From assembly GCA_965203135.1 (NCBI GenBank), contig CBDBBO010000001.1, positions 1,612,001 through 1,676,000 of the forward strand: a DNA stretch of 64,000 nucleotides. Direction: 5' to 3'. Below, piece by piece: positions 52,416-60,006 of this stretch. A model generated the notes under the pieces. That model was not told where the DNA came from. It saw nothing but the letters and a program-made list of their open reading frames with translations, and made no database searches. The first letter of the stretch is position 1, and each line of letters starts with the position of its first letter. Origin of the DNA: CATOSD01 sp965203135. Its GTDB lineage: Bacteria; Chloroflexota; Dehalococcoidia; Lucifugimonadales; CATOSD01. Made by a program: the position numbers and the translations under genes.

Positions 52416-53501
52416 ATGACTACCGACAACGAGTCGCTGAAGGCCGTAAAGGGATATGCGGACGATAACGACCTGGACCTGGGGTGGATGGATACGCGCG
52501 GCGAGTGGGGCATCAAGGCCGAGCCGGGCCGACGCGGCCTGACGCTGGCCGACATCCAGGAAGGCTCCTACGGCGACGCGCCGGACCGCAGCGACAACTA
52601 CACCGGCAAGCCCAGGGGCGCCGCCTCGCGTCCCGGTTCGTTCCGCATCGGCGGCTACTCGGTGGCCACCAAGTCCGACATCTGGCTGACCAACGCAGCC
52701 ATGCTGTACGAGGAGGCGTTGCAGCGCCAGTGGAGCTCGGCGACGGACATCCCGTGGGAGTCCGTAAAGCCGCTGCCGGACGACATCGAGCGCGCGCAGT
52801 GCCAGCTCGCCACGTTCCTGACGGAGGTGGAGTTCGTGGCGGCGGACGTTCCGGGCAGGTGGGTCGCCAACACCACGCCGGACTACTTCGAGCCGCGCAT
52901 GTTTCTCATCACACAGATAATGGACGAGTCCCGCCACCTGGACGTGTTCCGCAAGCGGGCGTTCGCCAACGGCGGCGGGCTGATGCAGCGGCCCACCATC
53001 ACCACGAGCGGCGTGGTGGGCAACATCGACCTGTCGCGGGACTTCACCGAGATGTCCTCACGGCTGCACATATCGGGCGAGGGCGGCGTGCTAACGATCT
53101 TCCGCATGGGCGAGCTGATGGCCTACAACGAGGCCGAGAAGCGCATGTACCGTCTCGCGGCCCAGGACGAGTCCCGGCACGTGGCGTTCGGCGTGATGCA
53201 CATGCGCTACCTGTCCGAGACGGAGCCGGACCGGCGCGAGGAGGTCCACACCTACCTGGACGAGGGCGAGCGCGCCATGATGGCGGGCAACCAGAACCCG
53301 GCGGGCGGGGACTCGGTGACCACCGAGGCGATGGCCATTCTGCTGGGCGGCGGCAAGAACAACTACGACGAGGGCATCAAGAAGCTGATGGCGATACGGC
53401 GGCGGCAGGTGAAGGAGTACGTCCAGCGCATACGGTCGGCGGGATTCGGCGAGCGCTTCGTCAACGGACGCGCCAACGCCGAGATGATGGCGTATCTGTA
53501 G
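52416..53501 (+). CDS. Ferritin-like diiron protein, metal ligands intact
   Basis: 361 residues from ATG at 52416 (GAAGGAGG upstream). Two ExxH motifs, DESRHLDVF (about residues 167-175) and QDESRHVAFGV (about 248-258), plus glutamates in TEVEFVAAD and MGELMAYNEAEK, form a four-helix diiron site like R2/toluene-monooxygenase-type oxidases. Likely activates O2. It is followed by a paralogue lacking the ligands and two SCP2-like genes, suggesting an oxygenase of a lipid-like substrate. Confidence 0.8.
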   Translation: MTTDNESLKAVKGYADDNDLDLGWMDTRGEWGIKAEPGRRGLTLADIQEGSYGDAPDRSDNYTGKPRGAASRPGSFRIGGYSVATKSDIWLTNAAMLYEEALQRQWSSATDIPWESVKPLPDDIERAQCQLATFLTEVEFVAADVPGRWVANTTPDYFEPRMFLITQIMDESRHLDVFRKRAFANGGGLMQRPTITTSGVVGNIDLSRDFTEMSSRLHISGEGGVLTIFRMGELMAYNEAEKRMYRLAAQDESRHVAFGVMHMRYLSETEPDRREEVHTYLDEGERAMMAGNQNPAGGDSVTTEAMAILLGGGKNNYDEGIKKLMAIRRRQVKEYVQRIRSAGFGERFVNGRANAEMMAYL

Positions 53502-53520
53502 TGGCCAGACCACTTGTTGA

Positions 53521-54588
53521 ATGACTGAGCAGAACGCGCAGGACGCCGTGGTGGAGGAGCCGGCCACCGAGCCGGAGATTCCCGCGCCGTCGCTGGAGTG
53601 GATGGGGCGCACGCTGGAGTGGGGCGTCCGTGTGCGGCCGGGCAAGTCGGGCATGACCCTGGGTTCGCTCAACGTGGGCGTGTACGGCGACATCCCGGAC
53701 CACTGGGACGACCAGACACGAATGCCCCGCGGCGCTTACCCGATGCCGGGCGTCCCGCCCATCGGTTTCAGCATTCGCAACAAGCACGAACTGTGGGCCG
53801 ACAACGCCGCGGACCTGTATGAAGAGGCCATCCAGCGGCGCTGGGCGCCGGCGACCGACGTGCCCTGGGGGACGATAGAGCCGCTGCCGGACGACGTTGA
53901 GACCGCGATGTGCCAGCTCTCCACCGAGCTGAGCCAGCAGGCCAACGTGGAGTTCGAGACCATCGGCGGCTGGCTGCACCAGATGTCCTACGGCTACCAC
54001 GAGGTCAAGAACTTCCTCGCCACCGAGATGTTCGATGCGGCTCGGCACTGCGAGGTGTTTCGCAAGCGCGCGCTCGCCAACGGCGGCGGCATGGGGCTGG
54101 AGAGCAAGGGCGACGTCAACCGCATGATCCTGGAGAGCAAGGGCGGCTGGACCGAGACGGTGCTGTTCCTGCACCTTCTGCGCGGCGACCTGACGATGAC
54201 GGTGTACCGCTACGGGGAGCAGTTCGCGCACAACGACGCCGAGCGCGTCATCTTCGCCCGCTGCGTGCAGGACAAGGCGCGGCACGTGGCCTACGGGCTC
54301 CAGCACCTGCGCTACGCGCTGTCGCATCAGCCGGACAAGGCGCTGGTGTTCCAGCGGCTGCTCAACATAGGCGAGCGGGTGCTGGAGCGTGAGTTGGAGG
54401 ACCCGGCGTTCAGGGAGTCGTTGGCTATCATCCTGGGCGGAGGCATCGAGGGCGCGCGCGTGGGCATGGAGCGGTACGAACGGCTGATGGGCGACTACGT
54501 GCGGCAGTACCTGGCGCACCTCGAATGGCTCGGCATAGACCGGGGCCAGGGGTTCCCCGCCGGTCTGGCGCGGTACCTGGAGGCGTAA
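53521..54588 (+). CDS. Ferritin-like paralogue with lost diiron ligands
   Basis: 355 residues, clearly related to the upstream protein (RKRALANGGG, ATDVPWGTIEPLPDDVE, and IILGGG segments match). The two ExxH motifs have become DAARHCEVF and QDKARHVAYG, losing the Glu ligands but keeping the His. It therefore probably cannot hold a diiron centre and may be a structural partner in a heteromer. Starts 19 nt after the first gene. Confidence 0.8.
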   Translation: MTEQNAQDAVVEEPATEPEIPAPSLEWMGRTLEWGVRVRPGKSGMTLGSLNVGVYGDIPDHWDDQTRMPRGAYPMPGVPPIGFSIRNKHELWADNAADLYEEAIQRRWAPATDVPWGTIEPLPDDVETAMCQLSTELSQQANVEFETIGGWLHQMSYGYHEVKNFLATEMFDAARHCEVFRKRALANGGGMGLESKGDVNRMILESKGGWTETVLFLHLLRGDLTMTVYRYGEQFAHNDAERVIFARCVQDKARHVAYGLQHLRYALSHQPDKALVFQRLLNIGERVLERELEDPAFRESLAIILGGGIEGARVGMERYERLMGDYVRQYLAHLEWLGIDRGQGFPAGLARYLEA

Positions 54589-54590
54589 CC

Positions 54591-55028
54591 GTGCCCGTCT
54601 TCCCGTCCGTGGAGTGGTTCGACGCGGTGCGCGAGGTGTATAACTCCGACGACGCCTACCGCGGCGCGGGCGGCGGAATGTGCGACGCGCTGGTGGGTGT
54701 CAAGATTGGGGACCGGCACTTCAAGCTCGTGTTCGAGGGATTCGAGTGCTCCGGCGCGAGCGAGATCGACGAGGCGGATCTGGAGGAGACGGACTTCTAC
54801 CTCGACCTTAGCGCGAAGGAGTGGCGGGAGATGATCGCCAACATCGGCGAAAACGGAACCGCCGACTTCGACCACACCCTGAACACGCTGGACCTGACGC
54901 TGGACGACGGCCTGGCGCACTCCGCAACCGGCGACCAGTACCGGCGGGACCTGTTCTTCCGGTACAACCAGACCTTCCAGTTCTTTTTCGATGCCAGCGC
55001 CAGGATAGAAACGACGCCAGGGGAGTGA
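54591..55028 (+). CDS. SCP2-like small protein (paralogue 1)
   Basis: 145 residues from GTG at 54591 (GGAGG upstream). PVFPSVEWFDAVREVYNSDD start and VGVKIGDRHFKLVFEGFECS plus ETDFYLDLSAKEWREMIANI fit the sterol-carrier-protein-2-like fold that binds hydrophobic ligands. Three codons from the second diiron gene stop; probably supplies or holds the substrate of the oxidase. Fold call is moderate. Confidence 0.65.
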   Translation: MPVFPSVEWFDAVREVYNSDDAYRGAGGGMCDALVGVKIGDRHFKLVFEGFECSGASEIDEADLEETDFYLDLSAKEWREMIANIGENGTADFDHTLNTLDLTLDDGLAHSATGDQYRRDLFFRYNQTFQFFFDASARIETTPGE

Positions 55029-55033
55029 CGCGA

Positions 55034-55474
55034 GTGCCGGTCTTCCCTTCACTGGAGTGGTTCGAGGAGGTTCGCAGTGCGGCTAACGCGGGCGGCGTGT
55101 TGCGCCGGCTCGGCTCGTGCAACGCGAGCGTGGGCGCGAAGGTGGGCGATTGCGCGTACCTGCTCAGCTTCGAGGGGTTCGAGTGCGCCGGCGTGGAGCG
55201 CATCGAACAGGATGAGCTGCTGTACGCGGACTTCTACCTCGACATGCCGTTGGACGAGTGGCACGGCCTCATCGGCTGCATACGCGACAACGGACGCGCC
55301 GACGCCGAGCACAGCCTCAACCGGCTGGATCTGGTCGTGCCCGGCGGCATCGTGAAGTCGGCGGACGAGTACAAGCGCAACGGCTTTCTGCGCTACCACC
55401 TGACGCTGCAGGCTTTCTTCGATGCGGCGGCGGAGGTGGAGACGACGTTTCGGGCGCGGGAAGTCCGGGCGTAA
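55034..55474 (+). CDS. SCP2-like small protein (paralogue 2)
   Basis: 146 residues from GTG at 55034. Same start (PVFPSLEWFEEVR), same core (FEGFECAGVERIEQDELLYA) and the YADFYLDMPLDEWHGLIGCI segment as paralogue 1. The pair arose by tandem duplication. Co-transcribed with the diiron genes, about 5 nt apart. Confidence 0.65.
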   Translation: MPVFPSLEWFEEVRSAANAGGVLRRLGSCNASVGAKVGDCAYLLSFEGFECAGVERIEQDELLYADFYLDMPLDEWHGLIGCIRDNGRADAEHSLNRLDLVVPGGIVKSADEYKRNGFLRYHLTLQAFFDAAAEVETTFRAREVRA

Positions 55475-55514
55475 GGAGTTCGGCGAGCCGAACACTTCTT
55501 CCGAGGAAGGCGAC

Positions 55515-55811
55515 ATGCCCATCTACGAGTACCGATGCCGCAGTTGCCGCCACAAGTCCAGCAAGCTGTGGCGTAACTTCTCGCCGCCGGAGTCCATCGA
55601 CTGCGAGCAGTGCGGCGGCGGCGACACCACCCGCGTCATATCGTCCGTGGCCTTTCACAAGTCGCTGTCTACGCGGCTCGGTGAGCTCGATCCGCGCTAT
55701 GACAAGATGGTCGACGCGGCGGCGGCCAGCACCGCGGAGGCCGACCCGTACCGCTTCATGGGGCGCGACATCCAGCGCATGAGCGACGCGCCGGAGCCGC
55801 CCGCGGAATAG
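55515..55811 (+). CDS. FmdB-family zinc-ribbon protein
   Basis: 98 residues. MPIYEYRCRSCRHKSSKLWR and IDCEQCGGGDTTRVISSVAF give two CxxC knuckles typical of FmdB/YfaZ regulatory zinc ribbons. C-terminal acidic tail. The last gene of the diiron-SCP2 run by spacing (40 nt). Confidence 0.88.
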   Translation: MPIYEYRCRSCRHKSSKLWRNFSPPESIDCEQCGGGDTTRVISSVAFHKSLSTRLGELDPRYDKMVDAAAASTAEADPYRFMGRDIQRMSDAPEPPAE

Positions 55812-55907
55812 GCCGCCTTCCCTCCGCCCCTCGGATGTGCCATACTCTCTGCGGCGACACATCCGCGTCGTCGCATACCCGAAACCCCTACACAAGAGGT
55901 GTCCGCT

Positions 55908-56255
55908 ATGCCACTGCAACCCGCTATCCTGGAGATGGGACTGGGAATAGACCTTCACGGGGGCGACTACACCAAGGCCGCGCAGCGCGCCGTCTGGAAT
56001 GCCGTTCACCAGAGCAGCCTGATGTTTCTGGGGCTGCTCGGCCCCGACACCAGCCGCGAGATGATCGTGGAGGTGACGCTGGGAATCCCGAAGCCGGAGG
56101 AGGTGGACGAGGAGGCGGTGCTGAGCGTGCTGCCCCATGGCAAGGGCGTGCTGAAAGCGGTGCCGGGCGGGCTGGAGATCGAGCCGCGCGAGGGCTCGGG
56201 GGATCGCACCATCATGGCGAACGCGGCTATAGTGGTGAGGGTGGACGTTCCGTAG
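55908..56255 (+). CDS. Lin0512 family protein
   Basis: 115 residues from ATG at 55908 (AAGAGG upstream), the usual family length. LGIDLHGGDYTKAAQRAVWN and SREMIVEVTLGIPKPEEVD are family strings. A member of a small protein family of unknown function. Confidence 0.82.
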   Translation: MPLQPAILEMGLGIDLHGGDYTKAAQRAVWNAVHQSSLMFLGLLGPDTSREMIVEVTLGIPKPEEVDEEAVLSVLPHGKGVLKAVPGGLEIEPREGSGDRTIMANAAIVVRVDVP

Positions 56256-56286
56256 TTAAGGCGCCGGTACCCGTTCTCACTGATAC

Positions 56287-56571
56287 ATGGCCGCCGACAT
56301 CACCTGGAATTCCGAGAAGGATGACTGGCTGTACAGGCGACGGGGAGTGAGATTCGACGAGATTGCGAGCGCCATACGGCAGGGCCGCGTGCTGGACATG
56401 ATTCCTCATCCGAACCAGCGCCGCTACCCAGGGCAGCAGATATACTATGTGGAAATCAGCGAGTACGCGTACGCTGTACCGTTCGTCACAGAGCCGGACG
56501 GCACACGCTTTCTGAAGACCGCGTTTCCCAGCCGCAAGGCTACGAGAGACTACCTGGGGGGACAGAGATGA
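56287..56571 (+). CDS. BrnT-like / DUF4258-like toxin
   Basis: 94 residues. ITWNSEKDDWLYRRRGVRFD, PNQRRYPGQQIYYVEISEYA and FLKTAFPSRKATRDYL follow the RelE/BrnT fold (small beta-sheet RNase toxins), with conserved Trp and Arg residues. ATG of the next gene overlaps its stop (ATGA), as expected for a toxin-antitoxin pair with the toxin first. Confidence 0.72.
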   Translation: MAADITWNSEKDDWLYRRRGVRFDEIASAIRQGRVLDMIPHPNQRRYPGQQIYYVEISEYAYAVPFVTEPDGTRFLKTAFPSRKATRDYLGGQR

Positions 56572-57284
56572 TGGAGTACCGCCTTAGCGAGGAAGAACGC
56601 GAAATCCTGGCGGCACGCGAGCGGGGCGAACTTCGCGACTCTCCAGGCGCTGAGGGCGAGATAGAACTGGCCCATAGAGGTTTGCCCAATAGGCTTGAAG
56701 ACTACACGGAAGTTAGCTTCTTGCTTAGCCCCAGCGAGTTCGAGACTGCCCGCGTGATGGCGAAGGAACGCGGGGTACCCTACCAGATGCTGTTAACCGG
56801 CATCGCCCGCAAGGGACTGGGAGGTATGCTGGTCGATAACGAGGAGCACCGAGCGATTGAGGCGACGCGCGAGCTTTACAGTCTTCATGGGATAGACGAG
56901 GGGGGCGAGAGCGGCGGCGAGGTGGTGTGGCCAACCAAGCAGGTGTTCATATTTGACGAAGAAGAGCAGGAAATCCTGGACGCCATCGAGCGGGACGAGA
57001 TGCCGCCCCCCGTTCCGAACCAGGAACGCGAGAGGGAGCTTGTCCGCCAGGCGGCATACAACACGCTCAAGGACCACACCGAAGTGAGCGTGTGGCTAAG
57101 CCCGATCGAGGTTGAGGTAGCCCGCGCGTTGGTGAAGGAAAAGGAGATGTTGATAGGCTACGAGATGTTGGTGTCCCAGGCCGTCGTCATGTACGTGAGG
57201 AATATGTTGGTCGATAGAAAGATGCCTGAAGCAGCGCCGGTCGGTGCGCGCGGCGTGAACGGCAGCGCAGCAGGGCAGGAATAA
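56568..57284 (+). CDS. Antitoxin with tandem-duplicated DNA-binding module
   Basis: 238 residues made of two related halves. First (about 5-100): LSEEEREILAARERGELRDS, then DYTEVSFLLSPSEFETARVM and GVPYQMLLTGIA. Second (about 127-225): FDEEEQEILDAIERDEMPPP, KDHTEVSVWLSPIEVEVARA and IGYEMLVSQAVV. Each resembles a CopG/BrnA-type antitoxin (acidic EEExEIL helix, xVSxxLSPxE strand-helix, YQxLL). A single protein could thus present two DNA-binding ribbons; it should repress the operon and bind the toxin. Confidence 0.72.
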   Translation: MMEYRLSEEEREILAARERGELRDSPGAEGEIELAHRGLPNRLEDYTEVSFLLSPSEFETARVMAKERGVPYQMLLTGIARKGLGGMLVDNEEHRAIEATRELYSLHGIDEGGESGGEVVWPTKQVFIFDEEEQEILDAIERDEMPPPVPNQERERELVRQAAYNTLKDHTEVSVWLSPIEVEVARALVKEKEMLIGYEMLVSQAVVMYVRNMLVDRKMPEAAPVGARGVNGSAAGQE

Positions 57285-57321
57285 AGGCAAAGCTATCTCA
57301 CAGCCACAGGAGACCCGATCC

Positions 57322-58257
57322 ATGCAGACAATCGCCAACGGCCCGGGCAACTGGGCCTACGTCATCGGGCCGTACCGCGAGCCGGTGGCCACGGTGCAGC
57401 CGGGCGAGACGTTCGCCGTCGAGACGGATGACGCCTTCGAGAACCGGATCGACTCGCCCGACGCCGACATCACCAAGCTGATCGTGCTGCCCTTCGTCAA
57501 CCCGCTGGCTGGGCCCATCTACGTCGACGGCGCGGAGAAGGGCGACACGCTGGCGGTGACCATCCACTCGATCGACGTGACCCGCGACTACGGCGTGAGT
57601 GCGCTCATCCCGGAGTTCGGCGGGCTGTGCGGCACCGTCTTCACGCGGACGCTGAATCCGCCGCTGCCGCCTCGGGTGATGCTGCACCCCATCAGCGACG
57701 GCGAAGTCACCTTCTCCGAGCAGCTCGACATCCCGACGATACCCTACGAACCCTTCTACGGCACCATCGGCACCGCGCCGGAGGTGGAGGCGGTGTCGTC
57801 GCTTTCGCCCGGGTTTCACGGCGGCAACATGGACGCCGCCGACGTGGCGCCCGGCAACACGGTGCACCTGCCGGTAAACGTGCCGGGCGCGCTGCTGCAC
57901 GTGGGCGACGGTCACGCGGCGCAAGGCGATGCGGAGGTGTGCGGCGTGGCGACCGAGATACCGACGCGGGGAGTGTTCACTGTCGACCTCATCAAGCAGA
58001 AGCCGATTGCGACGCCGCGCGTCGAGTCCGACGAGTTCATCATGACGATTGGCAGTGCCCGTCCCATGGAAGACGCCGCCCGCATCGCGTTCTACGAGCT
58101 CGTGATGTGGCTTGAGGCCGACTACGGCATCGAGCGGCTCATGGCCTACCAGCTCTGCTCGCAGGTGGCGCGGGTGCGGCTGGCGAACATGGTGGACATC
58201 CTGTACTCGGTGGTCGCCAAGTTCCCCAAGCGGTACCTGCCGAAGGTGGCGGCGTGA
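57322..58257 (+). CDS. Acetamidase/formamidase family protein
   Basis: 311 residues. ETFAVETDDAFENRI, YVDGAEKGDTLAVTIHSIDV and VHLPVNVPGALLHVGDGHAA then QGDAEVCGVA are the FmdA/AmdA motifs that bind zinc. Hydrolyses small amides. Starts near the toxin-antitoxin genes with only 37 nt between and overlaps the next hydrolase by 4 nt (GTGA). Confidence 0.92.
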   Translation: MQTIANGPGNWAYVIGPYREPVATVQPGETFAVETDDAFENRIDSPDADITKLIVLPFVNPLAGPIYVDGAEKGDTLAVTIHSIDVTRDYGVSALIPEFGGLCGTVFTRTLNPPLPPRVMLHPISDGEVTFSEQLDIPTIPYEPFYGTIGTAPEVEAVSSLSPGFHGGNMDAADVAPGNTVHLPVNVPGALLHVGDGHAAQGDAEVCGVATEIPTRGVFTVDLIKQKPIATPRVESDEFIMTIGSARPMEDAARIAFYELVMWLEADYGIERLMAYQLCSQVARVRLANMVDILYSVVAKFPKRYLPKVAA

Positions 58258-59099
58258 GCGACGAAGGCCCGACACCCACCAGCGGGCACGTGGAAGCAGG
58301 GGGCGTGCGGCTGCACTACGTCGACTGGGGCAATAGGGGCGCGCCGGCGATGGTGCTGTTGCACGGCCTCCAGGACTGCGCGCGCAGCTGGGACTCTTTC
58401 GCGGCGAGCATGAGCGCGAACTACCACGTCGTGGCGCTGGACCATCGCGGGCACGGCGACAGCGGCAGGGCGACGTCTGAGACCTACGGCCTGCGGCACT
58501 ACGTGTCGGACGTGCACGCGCTTGTCGATCACCTGGGACTGCGGTCGATAACGCTGGTCGGCCACTCCGCAGGTGGGCGCAACGCCTTCATGTTCGCGCT
58601 GGACCGTCCGGAGCTGGTGCGGGCGCTGGTGATCGTGGACATCGACCCGGACGCGGTGAATCCGGACTCGCGGCAGATGTTCGTCCGCTACAACACCGAG
58701 TCGGACGAGTGGGAGTCGCTAGACGCCGTGGTGGAGCGGCTGCGGAGCCGCCAGCCGAACTCCAGCGAGGAGATGCTGGCGCACCAGGCGCTGCACATGA
58801 CCTCGGAATTGGCCGGCGGCCGGCGGGCGTGGAAGCGGGACCGCGCGCTGCTGGCGGCCTACGAGCGCCCCGACCTGTGGGCGGAGTGGTCCCGCCTGCG
58901 CTGCCCGACGCTGGTGCTGCGCGGGCGGCAGAGCGAGCTGCTGACGCACGAGGTGGCGGTGCGGATGCGGGAGGCGGTGCCGGGCGCGCGGCTCGCGGAG
59001 CTCGAGGGCGGCGCGCACTGGTTCTACCAAGAGCAGCCCAGCGACTTCGAGGGCGCGGTGCGGTGGTTTTTGGATGAGGTAGATTCACCCCCATACTAA
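58254..59099 (+). CDS. Alpha/beta hydrolase
   Basis: 281 residues from GTG at 58254 overlapping the amidase stop. GGVRLHYVDWGNRGAPAMVL, LHGLQDCARSW oxyanion region, nucleophile VGHSAGGRN, acid in LRGRQSE region and His in GGAHWFYQEQP. Substrate unknown; likely an esterase or amide hydrolase paired with the amidase. Confidence 0.88.
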   Translation: MSDEGPTPTSGHVEAGGVRLHYVDWGNRGAPAMVLLHGLQDCARSWDSFAASMSANYHVVALDHRGHGDSGRATSETYGLRHYVSDVHALVDHLGLRSITLVGHSAGGRNAFMFALDRPELVRALVIVDIDPDAVNPDSRQMFVRYNTESDEWESLDAVVERLRSRQPNSSEEMLAHQALHMTSELAGGRRAWKRDRALLAAYERPDLWAEWSRLRCPTLVLRGRQSELLTHEVAVRMREAVPGARLAELEGGAHWFYQEQPSDFEGAVRWFLDEVDSPPY

Positions 59100-59150
59100 C
59101 CCCTTCGACAAGCTCAGGGCAGGCTCTTCCCCCTGCGAGGGGGAAGGGAC
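59086..59150. repeat. CACCCCCATACTAACC extragenic repeat, composite
   Basis: CACCCCCATACTAACCCCTT, then CGACAAGCTCAGGGCAGGCT and TTCCCCCTGCGAGGGGGAAG. Overlaps the end of the hydrolase gene by 14 nt and lies between convergent genes. Confidence 0.8.
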
Positions 59151-59165
59151 TTATCGGAGAGGGGA

Positions 59166-59600
59166 CTAACGTAGTTTTTCGGCCATGCAGCCGAAGAACT
59201 GTGTCATCAGCGTCTTGGAGACTGTGCCCAGCAGTCGCTGGCCCACCCTGGCGACGACGCCGGTTACGCGGGCGTCGCCCTCCACCGTGACTAGAGTGCC
59301 GTCGCCGTCGGGCGCGAACGTGAGTACGCCCTCTCCCCGGATTCCGCCTCCCCTGCCTCTGCCCTGCACTATCATCCGGTACGACTCGGCGTGCTTCACG
59401 TCGGCGACGGTGACCTTGCCGGTGTAGCGTCCGGATATGCCGGCGACGCCGACGCGCATCACCACGTCGTAGCTGTCGTCGTCGGCAGGCTCGAATCGCT
59501 CGCATCCGGGCAGGCACGCGGAGAGCGCGTTGGGGTCGAGCATGTTGTCCCAGACGGCCTGGACGCCGGCCGGGAAGGTGAAGGTGCCCTCGATTCTCAA
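59166..59600 (-). CDS. CoxG-type SRPBCC protein
   Basis: 144 residues. MRIEGTFTFPAGVQAVWDNM, DPNALSACLPGCERFEP and the C-terminal GTVSKTLMTQFFGCMAEKLR are the CoxG signature. CoxG anchors aerobic CO dehydrogenase to the membrane. The gene overlaps the preceding small gene by 4 nt and follows the coxL-like gene, so it acts with that molybdenum hydroxylase. Confidence 0.88.
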   Translation of the reverse strand: MRIEGTFTFPAGVQAVWDNMLDPNALSACLPGCERFEPADDDSYDVVMRVGVAGISGRYTGKVTVADVKHAESYRMIVQGRGRGGGIRGEGVLTFAPDGDGTLVTVEGDARVTGVVARVGQRLLGTVSKTLMTQFFGCMAEKLR

Positions 59601-59905
59601 GTGGCGTTCCCTTCGCCGGTGCCCGCTTGCGCCGGAGTGTCAGCGACTACGGCCTGCTGCTCACCGGCGGCGCGGCGCTGGATTTCGGAGAGTACGCGCA
59701 GGTGGCGGCCCAGGTAGCAGCCGCCGAAGTACATGACGTACCACTCGCGCCCGTCCCAAGTGGTGGTGGTGTCGCGCTTGGGCTCCAACTCGTGGGCGGC
59801 GAGGTAGTCGCGCACTTCCCGGTCTTCGGGGTCGGGCGTCTGCTCGTCGAAGAAGAGGTAGACGGCGTGCATGAGCCAGTCTTTGGGTTCGAGTCGGACT
59901 ATCAT
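59597..59905 (-). CDS. Hypothetical protein between coxL-like and coxG
   Basis: 102 residues from ATG at 59905. MIVRLEPKDWLMHAVYLFFD, then REVRDYLAAHELEPKRDTTT and WDGREWYVMYFGGCYLGRHL. No family recognised; the Cys-Tyr-Leu-Gly segment is not a known site. Translationally coupled to coxG (ATGA), so it is probably a Cox accessory protein. Confidence 0.65.
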   Translation of the reverse strand: MIVRLEPKDWLMHAVYLFFDEQTPDPEDREVRDYLAAHELEPKRDTTTTWDGREWYVMYFGGCYLGRHLRVLSEIQRRAAGEQQAVVADTPAQAGTGEGNAT

Positions 59906-59923
59906 GGCGTTACCCGGCCCTTT

Positions 59924-59987
59924 CACCCCCATCCCCGTGCTCGACACGGGGATGGCTCTACCCTTCCCCCTGCGAGGGGGAAGGGAC
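59924..59987. repeat. CACCCCCATCCCCG extragenic repeat, composite
   Basis: CACCCCCATCCCCGTGCTCG, ACACGGGGATGGCTCTACCC and TTCCCCCTGCGAGGGGGAAG. The middle half is a perfect CCATCCCCGTG/CACGGGGATGG hairpin. Confidence 0.8.
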
Positions 59988-60006
59988 GTTTGATCCGGTC
60001 GTGCGC

